Origin: an uncultured Eubacterium sp.
GTDB lineage: Bacteria > Bacillota > Clostridia > Lachnospirales > Lachnospiraceae
Assembly: GCA_910586445.1 (NCBI GenBank)
Contig: CAJUHV010000004.1
Coordinates: 16,201 to 80,200 of the forward strand
Reading direction: 5' to 3'
Length of the DNA: 64,000 bases
The notes beneath the pieces were generated by a model, which searched no databases, was not told where the DNA came from, and was given only the letters and a program-made list of their open reading frames with translations. This document shows positions 25,221 to 33,686 of the stretch, piece by piece. Positions within the stretch are counted from its first letter, which is position 1. The number at the start of each line of letters is the position of its first letter. A program made the translations under genes and the position numbers.

Positions 25221-26688
25221 AATAATAAAATCCCCTGCATTCCGTAATCCGTACCGGTACTATTTTACCGATCAGCTCCGCTGTCCCGGACAGGTGTACG
25301 ACTGAATTGTTATCTAGCTTTCCTGTTACAAGCGACGGGTCATGGTCATTTATGCTTTCGATCAGCACCTTTTGGACACTTCCAACCAGCCGTTCGGCTT
25401 TTAGCGCAGATATTTCCTGCACTTCCTTTAACAGCCGGTCAAACCGGTTTTTTACAGTCTCCTCCGGTACCTGGTCTTCCATCTGAGCCGCCGGAGTGCC
25501 TGTGCGTTTTGAATAAATAAAGGTAAAAGCAGAGTCAAATCCGACCTTTTTTACCACATGCATTGTCTCTAAAAAGTCCTCTTCTGTCTCGCCCGGAAAA
25601 CCGACAATAAGATCTGTCGTAATGGCAATATCCGGCATGGCCGTGCGTACCTTTTCAACTAAGCTCAGATATTGTTCCTGATCGTAATGGCGGTTCATTT
25701 TTTGCAGGATTCTGGAACTGCCTGACTGCAGCGGAAGGTGCAGGTGCCTGCATATTTTTTTCGACTGTCTCATCACATCAATCAGCTCGTCAGACAGATC
25801 TTTTGGATGTGAGGTCATAAAACGGATACGCTCTATGCCGTCAATCTTCTCAACCTCCTGCAGCAGCTCTGCAAATGTCACCGGAGGATCAAACGTCTTT
25901 CCATATGAATTTACATTCTGTCCAAGCAGCATAACCTCCACAACCCCGTCAGCAGCAAGACGTTTAATTTCGCGCAGGATATCCTTCGGCTCGCGGCTTC
26001 TTTCCCTGCCGCGTACATACGGCACAATACAATAGCTGCAGAAATTGTTGCAGCCGAACATAATATTGACCCCGGATTTAAATGGAAACTTACGCTCCAC
26101 CGGAAGCTCCTCCACAATCTGGTCGGTCTCTTCCCAGACATCCACAATCATCCGGTCGGATTCCAATGACTGTGACAGCAGCTCAGCAAATTTGTAGATA
26201 TTATGCGTCCCAAAAACCAGATTTACAAACCGGTAGCTTTTTTTCAATTTTTCAATAACAGCAGGCTCCTGCATCATACAGCCGCAGAGCGCAATACGCA
26301 TATCTGGATTTTTATTTTTAAGGCTATGCAGATAGCCCAGCCTGCCATAGACTTTGTTATTTGCGTTTTCACGCACCGTGCATGTATTATAAATTACAAA
26401 ATCTGCCTGTTCATCTGCTGTCCGCACAAAGCCTGCTGCCTCCAATATGCCGTCCAGCTTTTCGGAATCCCGCGCATTCATCTGACATCCGAACGTCTGA
26501 ATGCACGCATATAACGGACGGCCGAGGCGTTCGCTCTGCGCCTTTACAATCTGCCTGCACTTTGCCATAAAGTAATATTGACGCTGCGGTTCCAAATCAG
26601 GAGGGCTGCAGTCGATATCGACCCGGTCCAGGTCTGTATGTTTTAATTCTTCTGCCGTAATATTTTTCAAATCAATATATGAATCCAT
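25207..26688 (-). CDS. miaB: tRNA-2-methylthio-N6-dimethylallyladenosine synthase MiaB
   Basis: 493 residues with an extra ~60-residue N-terminal extension, then the UPF0004 domain (YACIQTFGCQMNARDSEKL, NTCTVRENANNKVYGRLGYL), the radical-SAM motif CNNFCSYC, VRGRERSREP, and a TRAM-like C-terminus. MiaB adds the methylthio group to i6A37 of tRNAs reading UNN codons. Next gene down, NusG-II, overlaps by 14 bases. Confidence 0.96.
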   Translation of the reverse strand: MDSYIDLKNITAEELKHTDLDRVDIDCSPPDLEPQRQYYFMAKCRQIVKAQSERLGRPLYACIQTFGCQMNARDSEKLDGILEAAGFVRTADEQADFVIYNTCTVRENANNKVYGRLGYLHSLKNKNPDMRIALCGCMMQEPAVIEKLKKSYRFVNLVFGTHNIYKFAELLSQSLESDRMIVDVWEETDQIVEELPVERKFPFKSGVNIMFGCNNFCSYCIVPYVRGRERSREPKDILREIKRLAADGVVEVMLLGQNVNSYGKTFDPPVTFAELLQEVEKIDGIERIRFMTSHPKDLSDELIDVMRQSKKICRHLHLPLQSGSSRILQKMNRHYDQEQYLSLVEKVRTAMPDIAITTDLIVGFPGETEEDFLETMHVVKKVGFDSAFTFIYSKRTGTPAAQMEDQVPEETVKNRFDRLLKEVQEISALKAERLVGSVQKVLIESINDHDPSLVTGKLDNNSVVHLSGTAELIGKIVPVRITECRGFYYYGTL

Positions 26689-26736
26689 CTTTCATCCTTC
26701 TGCTTATTGTTTATTGAGAACTTATATTCGATTATT

Positions 26737-27327
26737 TTATACGATACGCTGCGAAAAGTCAACAATACCATTTTCACAAATCAAATAATCCATGCCCCTG
26801 TCCCATTGGCCGAGCGGCAGCGGATCGGTGATCTGGAAGGCATATGCACATCCTGCCAGCCGGCAGTCCGTTCTTTCTGCAAAATAGCGGTCATAATATC
26901 CCCGCCCATACCCAAACCGCCCGCCCATGCGGTCAAAAACAGTGCCCGGCACAAAACAGAGCGCCTGCGGCCAGTCGGCAGGCGCTCTGCCGGCAGAGAC
27001 AGGCTCCATTACATGAAAACACCCTTCTGCCAGTTCGTCCAAGCCCCCGACTTCGTAAAATGACATTTGACTGCCATGCACTTTTGGAAATGCAATGCAC
27101 TTTTTGTCAGATAATGCATGCAGAATGACAGGCAGCAGTGACACTTCATTTCCAAGCGGATAATAAAAATAAATCTTTTCTGCAGATCTGTAGATCTCCC
27201 AATCCAGTATCCGGTCAGAGATCTGCCCGGACAGCTGCTTTGCCAGCAAAGGCTCCATAGCCTCGCGCATATGTTTAAAATGATTTCGAATCCGGCTGCG
27301 GTTACTGTTTTGAATGCCTGCTGCCAT
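26737..27327 (-). CDS. 5-formyltetrahydrofolate cyclo-ligase
   Basis: 196 residues from the ATG at 27327, with the MTHFS signatures YPLGNEVSLLP and FVPGTVFDRMGGRFGYGRGY followed by YDRY. It recycles 5-formyl-THF to 5,10-methenyl-THF with ATP. A GGGTG ribosome site suits this ATG; a GTG three codons earlier is also possible. Overlaps the DUF896 gene upstream by 26 bases. Confidence 0.92.
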   Translation of the reverse strand: MAAGIQNSNRSRIRNHFKHMREAMEPLLAKQLSGQISDRILDWEIYRSAEKIYFYYPLGNEVSLLPVILHALSDKKCIAFPKVHGSQMSFYEVGGLDELAEGCFHVMEPVSAGRAPADWPQALCFVPGTVFDRMGGRFGYGRGYYDRYFAERTDCRLAGCAYAFQITDPLPLGQWDRGMDYLICENGIVDFSQRIV

Positions 27328-27526
27328 ATTTTTCACCCAGATTTACAATCGTTCCATCTTCCATTTGCATATCGATATTATTCAGCTGGCTGCGTATGCT
27401 GCCCCTGATCGCCGCTAAATATTGTTTACGCAGCATCTGCTGCTCTGCTTTTTCCTGATCGGTCAGGCCCTCGGCTTTTGACTTGCGGTATAATTCATTG
27501 ATACGTTCTATATTTAAATCTGACAT
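27302..27526 (-). CDS. DUF896 family protein (YnzC-like)
   Basis: 74 residues with the DUF896 pattern: LNIERINELYRKSKAEGLTD then EQQMLRKQYLAAIRGS and ending with a GEKYG segment. Small two-helix cytosolic proteins of unknown role, common in Firmicutes. AGGAGA lies 8 bases before the ATG. Confidence 0.9.
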   Translation of the reverse strand: MSDLNIERINELYRKSKAEGLTDQEKAEQQMLRKQYLAAIRGSIRSQLNNIDMQMEDGTIVNLGEKYGSRHSKQ

Positions 27527-27566
27527 ATTCTGTCTCCTGTCTTTTTTGCTTATAAGTTATCTGCCG

Positions 27567-29039
27567 CTATAGGACATATGTTTTAAAAAACTTCTTCAGC
27601 CGTTTCTGCAGATTTTTTCCGGTCAGATACAGATCCGGCTCCATGCCGTAAGATTCCCGAAAGTAAGACGGGTCAAAATACTGCATGCTTTCTCCAAACT
27701 GCAGATACAATCCAGAATAAGGCATTGCCATATTATAATTTGCCATATTCGCAAGCACGCCCCCGGTATTTGTTCCGATCGTAATGACATTTTCCAGATT
27801 CTTTAATGCATCTGTCATGGATTCGGCAGCTGATGATGTCCTTCTGGAAGTCAGCACAAAAATCTGCCTGCCTTCATTTGCCAGATATTGACGGCCCGGA
27901 TACTGGCAGTAATAGTATTTCCCTCTTCTTTTCAATCCTGTCTGTGCAGCAAATTCATCCATTTCCTTTAATTCTTTTGTATTATAGATAAAAACCGGAC
28001 GGAGGCGCAGCGTGCTGTAATTTGGCAGCAGCGTCTGGCCGGTCAGCTTTTCAAACCACTCTTCAATCAATGTACCGTCTCCGCCAGGATTGTTCCTTAA
28101 ATCATATATAATCTTGCTGTGTTTTTTTACATTTGCCACATCTTTTAGGAAACTCTTCCTCTCTTTTGGTGCCTCCCAGTCCATATATGCCAGATTCATT
28201 TCTACATATGCCAGATCACCATAAGTCTCATACCCATACAGCCTGTCTACATTTTCCTCATAAGAGTACTCTGCCGGTTTTAACTGAATGCTCTTTATGT
28301 TTCCGCTCTCGTATTCGACCTTAAACTCGCAGATTTCTTTCTCCTGCTCCAGCATCGCATATGGGTAATAAGTCAGGCAGCCGTTTTCATCAATCGCCCG
28401 CCTGAGATAATCCTCCGGCTGCCTTCCGTTTATTTTTACCACAGCATCCTTAATACTTCCTTCTTCATAAAAGCATCCGCCATTTTTCACATAATTCACA
28501 GATTCATCGCCAAACAGCCTCAGATCTGTATCAAACAGCTCAGCGCCGATTGCCAGATGTAAATCAGTAATAAAATCCAGATGTTTATGCAGTATTTTTT
28601 GATACTTTCCTGTAGTAATCGTGCCTTTTGTACCGATCTCCTTTAAAATCTGAACCTTTGCCCTGCCAAATGCTGCATCACCGCCGTAATAAGTATACAG
28701 CCCATACTGGCTGCGCAGCAGCCGGAACAGCCAGTTTGTTTCCCGGCGCGCATCAGCTGCCGTCAGTGTCTTTTTTACATTTTTCTCATTATATTCTTTC
28801 CACATCAGCGACGTATCGTCTAAGGTCAGCTTAGGCTTTTTGTTTTTAAAATTATAACAGAACTTGTCCAAGGAATTCTGCGGTGCATCCAGACGGCTGT
28901 TCTTTTCATTGACTTCCTGTATGAGCTCATAGAAATCCTGTTCCTGCCGTTCACCCGCATGGGCCGTATCTGGCCGGGCGGACCAGCCTGCCAGCGATAT
29001 GCCGGCAAGTAATACAATTAATGTTCTTTTTAATTTCAT
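27567..29039 (-). CDS. Secreted S41 family peptidase-like protein
   Basis: 490 residues. The start MKLKRTLIVLLAGISLAG is a signal peptide with likely cleavage after AHA; AGGAGG lies 6 bases before the ATG. The C-terminal half holds the S41 tail-specific-protease fold: DLRNNPGGDGTLIEEW and the catalytic-serine region TSRRTSSAAESMTDALKN. S41 proteases cut C-terminal regions of exported proteins. I see no PDZ domain. Divergent from apbE. Confidence 0.87.
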   Translation of the reverse strand: MKLKRTLIVLLAGISLAGWSARPDTAHAGERQEQDFYELIQEVNEKNSRLDAPQNSLDKFCYNFKNKKPKLTLDDTSLMWKEYNEKNVKKTLTAADARRETNWLFRLLRSQYGLYTYYGGDAAFGRAKVQILKEIGTKGTITTGKYQKILHKHLDFITDLHLAIGAELFDTDLRLFGDESVNYVKNGGCFYEEGSIKDAVVKINGRQPEDYLRRAIDENGCLTYYPYAMLEQEKEICEFKVEYESGNIKSIQLKPAEYSYEENVDRLYGYETYGDLAYVEMNLAYMDWEAPKERKSFLKDVANVKKHSKIIYDLRNNPGGDGTLIEEWFEKLTGQTLLPNYSTLRLRPVFIYNTKELKEMDEFAAQTGLKRRGKYYYCQYPGRQYLANEGRQIFVLTSRRTSSAAESMTDALKNLENVITIGTNTGGVLANMANYNMAMPYSGLYLQFGESMQYFDPSYFRESYGMEPDLYLTGKNLQKRLKKFFKTYVL

Positions 29040-29132
29040 AATCTGCCTCCTTTTAAGTTTTCTAACACAGCTGCTGCAAATCAATAATATACACCGGTTT
29101 ATAATTCAGTCTGCATCCATTCATGAATAATC

Positions 29133-29165
29133 CAGGCAATATTATATATCATATAATATTGCCTG
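29133..29165. promoter_or_regulatory. Perfect 15-bp palindrome between divergent genes
   Basis: CAGGCAATATTATAT, three bases, then the exact complement. It lies between the S41 gene (minus) and apbE (plus), 35 bases upstream of the apbE promoter. It could be an operator or a hairpin; no T tract follows on either strand. Confidence 0.6.
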
Positions 29166-29199
29166 TCAATCATCTGCCTAAAAGACACAAAACCAATGC

Positions 29200-29228
29200 T
29201 TTACACATTTCACCATATTCAGTATAAT
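29200..29228 (+). promoter_or_regulatory. Sigma-A promoter of apbE
   Basis: TTTACA, 17 bases, TATAAT. Start near 29235, about 60 bases before the ATG at 29296. Confidence 0.85.
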
Positions 29229-29295
29229 ATATTTCGCAGGCAGAGGCAGCTTACTGCAGATGTGCCTGTCAAACCACATATGAATGGAGCAGCTT

Positions 29296-30318
29296 ATGAA
29301 GATCAAATCCATAATGTATATTTTTATGCTCTTAGTTATACTATGTCCCAATCTGGCAGGCTGTGGAAGGCAGGCAGAGATCACGCAGTCCGGCTTTTAT
29401 TTTGACACCATTATTTCCATCACGCTGTATGACAATTCAAAAACAGAAGAGCTGGAGCACTGCATGGAGCTGGCTGATTTATATGAACACTATTTCAGCG
29501 CACAGATTGCAGACAGCGATATCAGCAGGATCAACCAAGCAGCAGGAACGCCCGTAAAGGTGCATGACGAAACGCTTGCGCTTTTAGAAAAAGGGCTGTA
29601 TTATTCAAAGCTCAGCCAGGGGAAATTTGACATTACAATCGGAAAATTAACGGGCCTTTGGGATTTTCGGACAGATCAGGCCGATGTACCGGATCAAAAG
29701 AAAATCGCTGAAGCCGCAGCTGCGGTTGATTATAAAAAAGTGCAGATTAACGGAAATGAAGTGACACTGGCAGATGATGCCGCAGCCATAGATCTGGGCG
29801 GAATTGCAAAAGGATTTATTGCGGATAAAATGAAAGAATATCTGGTATCACAGGGCGTGACAAGCGGCCTGATTAATCTGGGTGGAAACGTGCTGGTTAT
29901 CGGTACAAAAGAAAACGGCCAGGATGCAGGCGGTGCCTATAAAATCGGCATTCAGCGCCCTTTTGACGAAACCGGGCAGCCGATTGCGGCGGTACAGATC
30001 AAAGACCAGACCGTTGTTACTTCCGGCGTTTACGAACGGTATTTTGAAAAAAACGGCCGGCTTTACCACCATATTCTGGATGTGGAATCCGGTTATCCGT
30101 ATGAAAATGAACTGTTCAGCGTTTCTATCATATGTCCCAGCTCAGCAGACGCGGACGCACTGAGCACGACATGTTTTGCATTAGGACTTGATCAAGGCAT
30201 GGAGCTAGTTGAATCCTTGGAAAATACGGAGGCGGTTTTTATCACCACCGATTATAAGCTGCACGGATCTTCCGGGATCGGCAAAACGATTCCATTTGAG
30301 GCGCTGCCGAACCCATAA
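29296..30318 (+). CDS. apbE: FAD:protein FMN transferase ApbE (lipoprotein)
   Basis: 340 residues: lipoprotein signal with lipobox LAGC at about residues 21-24, then the ApbE fold (FDTIISITLYD, GKFDITIGKLTGLWDF, DLGGIAKGFIADKM, LINLGGNVLVIG, TSGVYERYFEKNG) and the HHILD motif. ApbE attaches FMN covalently to threonine of flavoproteins such as Rnf and related redox proteins. The start is at 29296 (GGAG, 6 bases); the ATG four codons earlier has no ribosome site. A NusG-II/Gx-transporter pair, usual partners of such redox systems, lie elsewhere in this window. Confidence 0.94.
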   Translation: MKIKSIMYIFMLLVILCPNLAGCGRQAEITQSGFYFDTIISITLYDNSKTEELEHCMELADLYEHYFSAQIADSDISRINQAAGTPVKVHDETLALLEKGLYYSKLSQGKFDITIGKLTGLWDFRTDQADVPDQKKIAEAAAAVDYKKVQINGNEVTLADDAAAIDLGGIAKGFIADKMKEYLVSQGVTSGLINLGGNVLVIGTKENGQDAGGAYKIGIQRPFDETGQPIAAVQIKDQTVVTSGVYERYFEKNGRLYHHILDVESGYPYENELFSVSIICPSSADADALSTTCFALGLDQGMELVESLENTEAVFITTDYKLHGSSGIGKTIPFEALPNP

Positions 30319-30359
30319 ACATATTTAACTAATACTTACATCCACAGTCAGACCCAGTC

Positions 30360-30411
30360 TATAGCGTGTTTGAAAAATGTTTTTCGTGAGATGTATCCAC
30401 AGGGCATGACC
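30360..30411. mobile_element. MITE-like element fragment, copy B
   Basis: Begins with TATAGCGTGTTTGAAAAATG and the adjoining GTGAGATGTATCC region, then loses similarity. It lies within 45 bases of the apbE stop. Confidence 0.7.
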
Positions 30412-30420
30412 TGTGCCATC

Positions 30421-30528
30421 CCTAATTAGTTGGAAACACATTGTTTCGCATAAATCTTTATTCATATATTTATGCACCGTTGTTTTGCTTAAACGAATCC
30501 CTTTGCGCAAGGCATTCAAGAAGGTCAT
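30421..30528 (-). pseudogene. Transposase fragment (IS3-like OrfB)
   Basis: A minus-strand segment reads MTFLNALRKGIRLSKTTVHK then YMNKDL, which resembles the helix-turn-helix linker of IS3-type integrases (RGIR-S-TTVHKYM). The remaining codons do not look like a transposase and the copy B repeat adjoins it. Only about 30 residues are left. The assignment is tentative. Confidence 0.35.
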
Positions 30529-30581
30529 GAAAAAATCCGGCTATTACAAAGATTCCCCTCTGGTCAGCCGGAAACGGAGAT

Positions 30582-30619
30582 AAAAAATACCGCTTGGCAG
30601 GCATAAGCCTGTCAGGCGG
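30582..30619 (-). terminator. Strong hairpin terminator
   Basis: A 13-bp stem, CCGCTTGGCAGGC with GCCTGTCAGGCGG (two wobble pairs), loop ATAA, followed on the minus strand by T6. On the plus strand it is followed by CGCTTTT, so it could also end apbE transcripts. Confidence 0.75.
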
Positions 30620-30683
30620 CGCTTTTCATCATATATTAATTCGTACAGTCATAGCCATTCCAGCAAAAAAGAAAAATTTAACC

Positions 30684-30712
30684 TTGACACCGGTACTTTT
30701 ACCCTTTAGAAT
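30684..30712 (+). promoter_or_regulatory. Consensus sigma-A promoter with no gene behind it
   Basis: TTGACA (perfect -35), 17 bases, TAGAAT. It points right into a stretch with no protein-coding start; see the RNA candidate at 30719. Confidence 0.8.
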
Positions 30713-30718
30713 AGATTT

Positions 30719-30785
30719 CAGAAAGAAATGGGTTTTTTCCAAGTAAAATCTTAGGATTCCAAAGGGGTGCCTGTTTCTTTTTTTA
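30719..30785 (+). ncRNA. Candidate small RNA (~67 nt)
   Basis: Between the consensus promoter at 30684-30712 and a T-rich run at 30776-30784 the sequence can fold: AAGAAATGGG pairs with CCTGTTTCTT (wobbles allowed) and a small inner hairpin forms from TCCAAG and CTTAGGA. The outer stem followed by T7 serves as its own terminator. No open frame or ribosome site. I do not recognise an RNA family. Confidence 0.4.
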
Positions 30786-30817
30786 TTTCCAAGACATCAT
30801 AAAGATACCGTCTGCCA

Positions 30818-31066
30818 TCATTCGCATGCCTGATCAGCATAGAAACGAGTATGTATATTTCGATCCTGTATATTCATCAGGCAGGTCGCTGCCTTATATA
30901 CGATATCTTTCGTATCTGCTATTTCATAAAACTCACCGATAAATTGCTCCAGATACTTTTTTACATCATCCCATTTAACAGAACGTTTCCCTTTAAACCG
31001 TATATCATTTATAACCACAATGTTATTACCATATATATCCTTAATAACATTAACATTCCGCTCCAT
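30818..31066 (-). pseudogene. Frameshifted, truncated conserved hypothetical gene
   Basis: From the ATG at 31066 (GGGAGG, 4 bases) the product starts MERNVNVIKDIYGNNIVVIN and continues for about 58 sensible codons to DTKDIVY. There the frame gains the wrong continuation, while the next frame reads GSDLPDEYTGSKYTYS without a break before stopping at 30834. One missing base near 30893 explains this. I recall longer clostridial proteins (200+ residues) of this type with that continuation, so the gene is both frameshifted and truncated. Function unknown. The candidate RNA lies just downstream on the other strand. Confidence 0.7.
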
Positions 31067-31225
31067 AATGCCTCCCGCCAAAATCAGTATTTTTTTCTTC
31101 TTGCAGTAACTTTTCCACCTTATTGTATCAGTTTCACTGAATACCGCAAATATTTCCTAACTAATCTGCTTCTTTGTCTGGACTGTGCTTTTCCTTTCTC
31201 TTTTGATTACATCTGTTCGCCATAA

Positions 31226-31298
31226 GCTGCTTCACACTTGGTACCCACAGAGAATTTATCCCCAATTTATGAGGCATAGCGGGCTATGCTGATTAAAT
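31226..31298. mobile_element. MITE-like element fragment, copy C
   Basis: Internal part of the element: GCTTCACACTTGGTACC, then GAGAATTTATCCC and the GCATAGCGGGCTATG palindrome. Both terminal repeats are missing. It abuts the metF 3' end (16 bases past the stop). Confidence 0.75.
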
Positions 31299-31314
31299 GA
31301 TGCTGCCAAGATCA

Positions 31315-32175
31315 TCAAATAATATTCTTGATGCCCTCACAGATTTTCCTTGCGACAGCCGGATTATTCATTGTATACAGATGAATGCCGTCCACATCAT
31401 TTGCCAAAAGATCAATGATCTGGCTGAGCGCATAAGACATTCCGGCATCAAACAGTGCTTCTTTATTGCTCTCGTATTTATGGATGATTTTTTCAAACCT
31501 ATGCGGCAGCGATGCCCCGCACATCGTCACCATCCGCTTGATCTGCCTTGCGTTGATTACCGGCATAATGCCCGGCGTAACCGGTACGTCTATGCCCGCT
31601 ATGCGGCAGTCTTCCACAAACCGGTAGAAATAATTGTTGTCAAAAAACAGCTGGGACAGCAGCACCTGCGCACCTGCATCCACTTTCTGTTTTAAATGGC
31701 GCATCTCTTCTACGCGCCCCAGAGATTCTGGATGACACTCAGGATAACACGCCCCTGCAATACAAAAATCTCCTTTCTGCTTTAAATATGCGATCAAGTC
31801 TGAGGCATGGGCAAAGTCGTTTTTCTCAGGCACATCAGGATTGCGGTCGCCGCGCAGCGCCAATACATTTTGAATGCCTTCTGCCAAAAGCTCTTTGGAA
31901 AATTCATCTATTTCCGCCTTGTCATAGCACAAACAGGTCAGGTGCACGACCGGCTCTACCTGATACTCATCTTTGATCTTATGCGCCAGCTGAATCGTCT
32001 TATTGTGGTTTGAACTGCCGCCCGCCCCAAATGTAACGCTGATAAAATCCGGCTTCAGCTCACACAAAATCTCCAGTGTCTTATCAATATTTTTTAATTC
32101 ATCATCCTTTTTAGGCGGAAAGATCTCAAAAGAAAGGACATTCTTTTTCTGCCCGTGTATTTCGGATAATTTCAT
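31315..32175 (-). CDS. metF: 5,10-methylenetetrahydrofolate reductase
   Basis: 286 residues, normal MetF length, with FEIFPPKKDDELKNID, ISVTFGAGGSSNHNKTI, HLTCLCYDKAEI, LALRGDRNPD and QLFFDNNYFYRFV. It reduces 5,10-methylene-THF to 5-methyl-THF for methionine synthesis or one-carbon flow. AAAGGA lies about 12 bases upstream of the ATG. It is 83 bases after the HAD gene on the same strand and may share its transcript. Confidence 0.95.
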   Translation of the reverse strand: MKLSEIHGQKKNVLSFEIFPPKKDDELKNIDKTLEILCELKPDFISVTFGAGGSSNHNKTIQLAHKIKDEYQVEPVVHLTCLCYDKAEIDEFSKELLAEGIQNVLALRGDRNPDVPEKNDFAHASDLIAYLKQKGDFCIAGACYPECHPESLGRVEEMRHLKQKVDAGAQVLLSQLFFDNNYFYRFVEDCRIAGIDVPVTPGIMPVINARQIKRMVTMCGASLPHRFEKIIHKYESNKEALFDAGMSYALSQIIDLLANDVDGIHLYTMNNPAVARKICEGIKNII

Positions 32176-32258
32176 GATTTTTCACCAATCCTTTCTATTT
32201 AACTAACAATCACTCTAATAATCCTGCTAATTATCATATTTCAATATTCTTTTTCCCA

Positions 32259-32909
32259 TTACGGCTGGTTCACAATATTCCCTATATCCGCTACGCCCGG
32301 CGCGATATAATCTGCCCCCGCAGCCTCCAGCTCCTCACGGGTGCCGTATCCAAACAGGACACCGATTGATGCAAGTCCCATCTGTTTTGCACCTAATATA
32401 TCGTATTCGCGGTCGCCTGTCATAACCGCAGATGATAAATCCGTTACATTTCCCTTCTCAAGGGCATATGCAATGACCTCCGCCTTACTGCCCCTTGTGC
32501 CGTCCATACCGGCACCTGCCACAAAAGAAAAATATTTTTTAATATCAAAATAGTCCAGGATCTGCAATGCAAATTCCTCCGGCTTTGATGTCGCAACCAT
32601 AAGCTTTCTGCCCGAATCATGTAAGGACTGCAGCAGCTTGTCCATGCCGTCATAAAGTGCATTTTCATAGATTCCTTTTTCGCGGTAATATTCCCGATAG
32701 CGCTCAACAGCAGCTTTTGCGTCTTCTTTAGAAAAATGATAAAATGTTTCAAAAGAATACTGCAGCGGAGGGCCGATAAATTTAAACAGCTCTGACCGTT
32801 CAGATACATGTATGCCGTAATGCTCCAATGTATATGCCACAGAATTTGTAATGCCGAGGCCGGGATCTGTCAATGTTCCATCCAGATCAAATAAAATTGT
32901 CTGATACAT
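32259..32909 (-). CDS. HAD family phosphatase (phosphoglycolate phosphatase-like)
   Basis: 216 residues with HAD motif I FDLDGTLTD at residues about 7-15, motif II around VATSKPEE, and motif III/IV GSKAEVIAYALEK and MTGDREYDILGAK. A GphA/PpaX-like subgroup (GITNSVAYTLE). The substrate is uncertain. AAAGGA lies about 9 bases before the ATG. Confidence 0.9.
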   Translation of the reverse strand: MYQTILFDLDGTLTDPGLGITNSVAYTLEHYGIHVSERSELFKFIGPPLQYSFETFYHFSKEDAKAAVERYREYYREKGIYENALYDGMDKLLQSLHDSGRKLMVATSKPEEFALQILDYFDIKKYFSFVAGAGMDGTRGSKAEVIAYALEKGNVTDLSSAVMTGDREYDILGAKQMGLASIGVLFGYGTREELEAAGADYIAPGVADIGNIVNQP

Positions 32910-32948
32910 ATATATGTCCTTTCTTTGTATTTTTGTGCAGATTTAGTA

Positions 32949-32996
32949 TTTTTGTGCTTCTTTTTGTATTTCTTTTTGTATTTCTTTTTGTACTTC
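32949..32996. repeat. 12-bp tandem repeat, four copies
   Basis: TTTTTGTGCTTC, then two TTTTTGTATTTC and one TTTTTGTACTTC. It lies upstream of the HAD gene, within its promoter region. The stretch 33010-33186 beyond it shows nothing I can identify. Confidence 0.8.
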
Positions 32997-33186
32997 TTTT
33001 TATTTCCTGCTTTGCATTTCCTGCTTTTATGCTTACAGTCTTTGGAATTATGAATGATATGGAAAAACGAATATGCTTATTATAATAAAAAATCCGGCTT
33101 ATGACAACAGAAAATAATGCACGGCTGCAAAGTCAGTCCTGCATTCAAATCCATTGTAGTGATGTTCTAATATATCATCCGTTATT

Positions 33187-33440
33187 ATGAATGGAGAATT
33201 CGCACTTAAAAACAATAAAGCAGAAATCGCAGGATATACTTTTAAAAATTTACAATACGATGGAAAAGGCGAGCGATTTGATGAAGACTGTGAATATTTT
33301 TTCTGCCGGCATTTATTACTTTTTTAGAAGGACTGTCACAACATTCTTTCGTGATTCCCGAAAGATATAGCTGTATCCATATGAAAGAACTTAATAAAAT
33401 GTTTATCACTGAAAATTTTTTATCTGGAAAGGCATACTAG
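33187..33440 (+). pseudogene. Frameshifted remnant of an unknown gene
   Basis: ATG 33187 opens MNGEFALKNNKAEIAGYTFK and runs 46 codons. Just before the stop the +1 frame becomes open as FITFLEGLSQHSFVIPERYS and ends at 33440, where the last three bases coincide with the left end of MITE copy D. One base changed in a T-rich run (about 33292-33325) joins the two parts into an ~84-residue product. No ribosome site is visible and I recognise no family. Confidence 0.5.
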
Positions 33441-33619
33441 AGCGTGTTTGAAAAATCATTCCCGCGATCTGCACTCCCCACTTTGCGGATAATTCATCCC
33501 AAATTTAATCAACATAGCCCGCTATGCCTCATAAATTTGGGATGAATTCTCCATATCATGCCCGTTGGGTACCAAGTGTGAAGCACATCTCACGGAAAGC
33601 ATTTTTCAAACACGCTCTA
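33438..33619. mobile_element. MITE-like palindromic element, copy D (full length)
   Basis: 182 bases, from TAGAGCGTGTTTGAAAAAT to ATTTTTCAAACACGCTCTA, with the internal ATCCCAAATTTA/TAAATTTGGGAT palindrome around CATAGCCCGCTATG. A second stray end (ATTTTTAAGACACGCTCTA) follows at 33625-33643, so two elements or an element and a remnant stand side by side. It lies at the 3' end of the glycan operon. Confidence 0.88.
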
Positions 33620-33641
33620 AAGCATTTTTAAGACACGCTCT

Positions 33642-33686
33642 AGCTGGCTGGGTGCACTCTAAAAAAGCTCCTGCACCCAGCCAGCT
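33642..33686 (-). repeat. Perfect 15-bp inverted repeat across the stop of the last operon gene
   Basis: AGCTGGCTGGGTGCA (33642-33656) and its exact complement (33672-33686) enclose 15 bases with the stop codon of the SDR gene. One arm is coding sequence, the other lies just past the stop and next to a MITE end. In RNA it would form a strong hairpin, without the T tract of a normal terminator. Confidence 0.75.
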
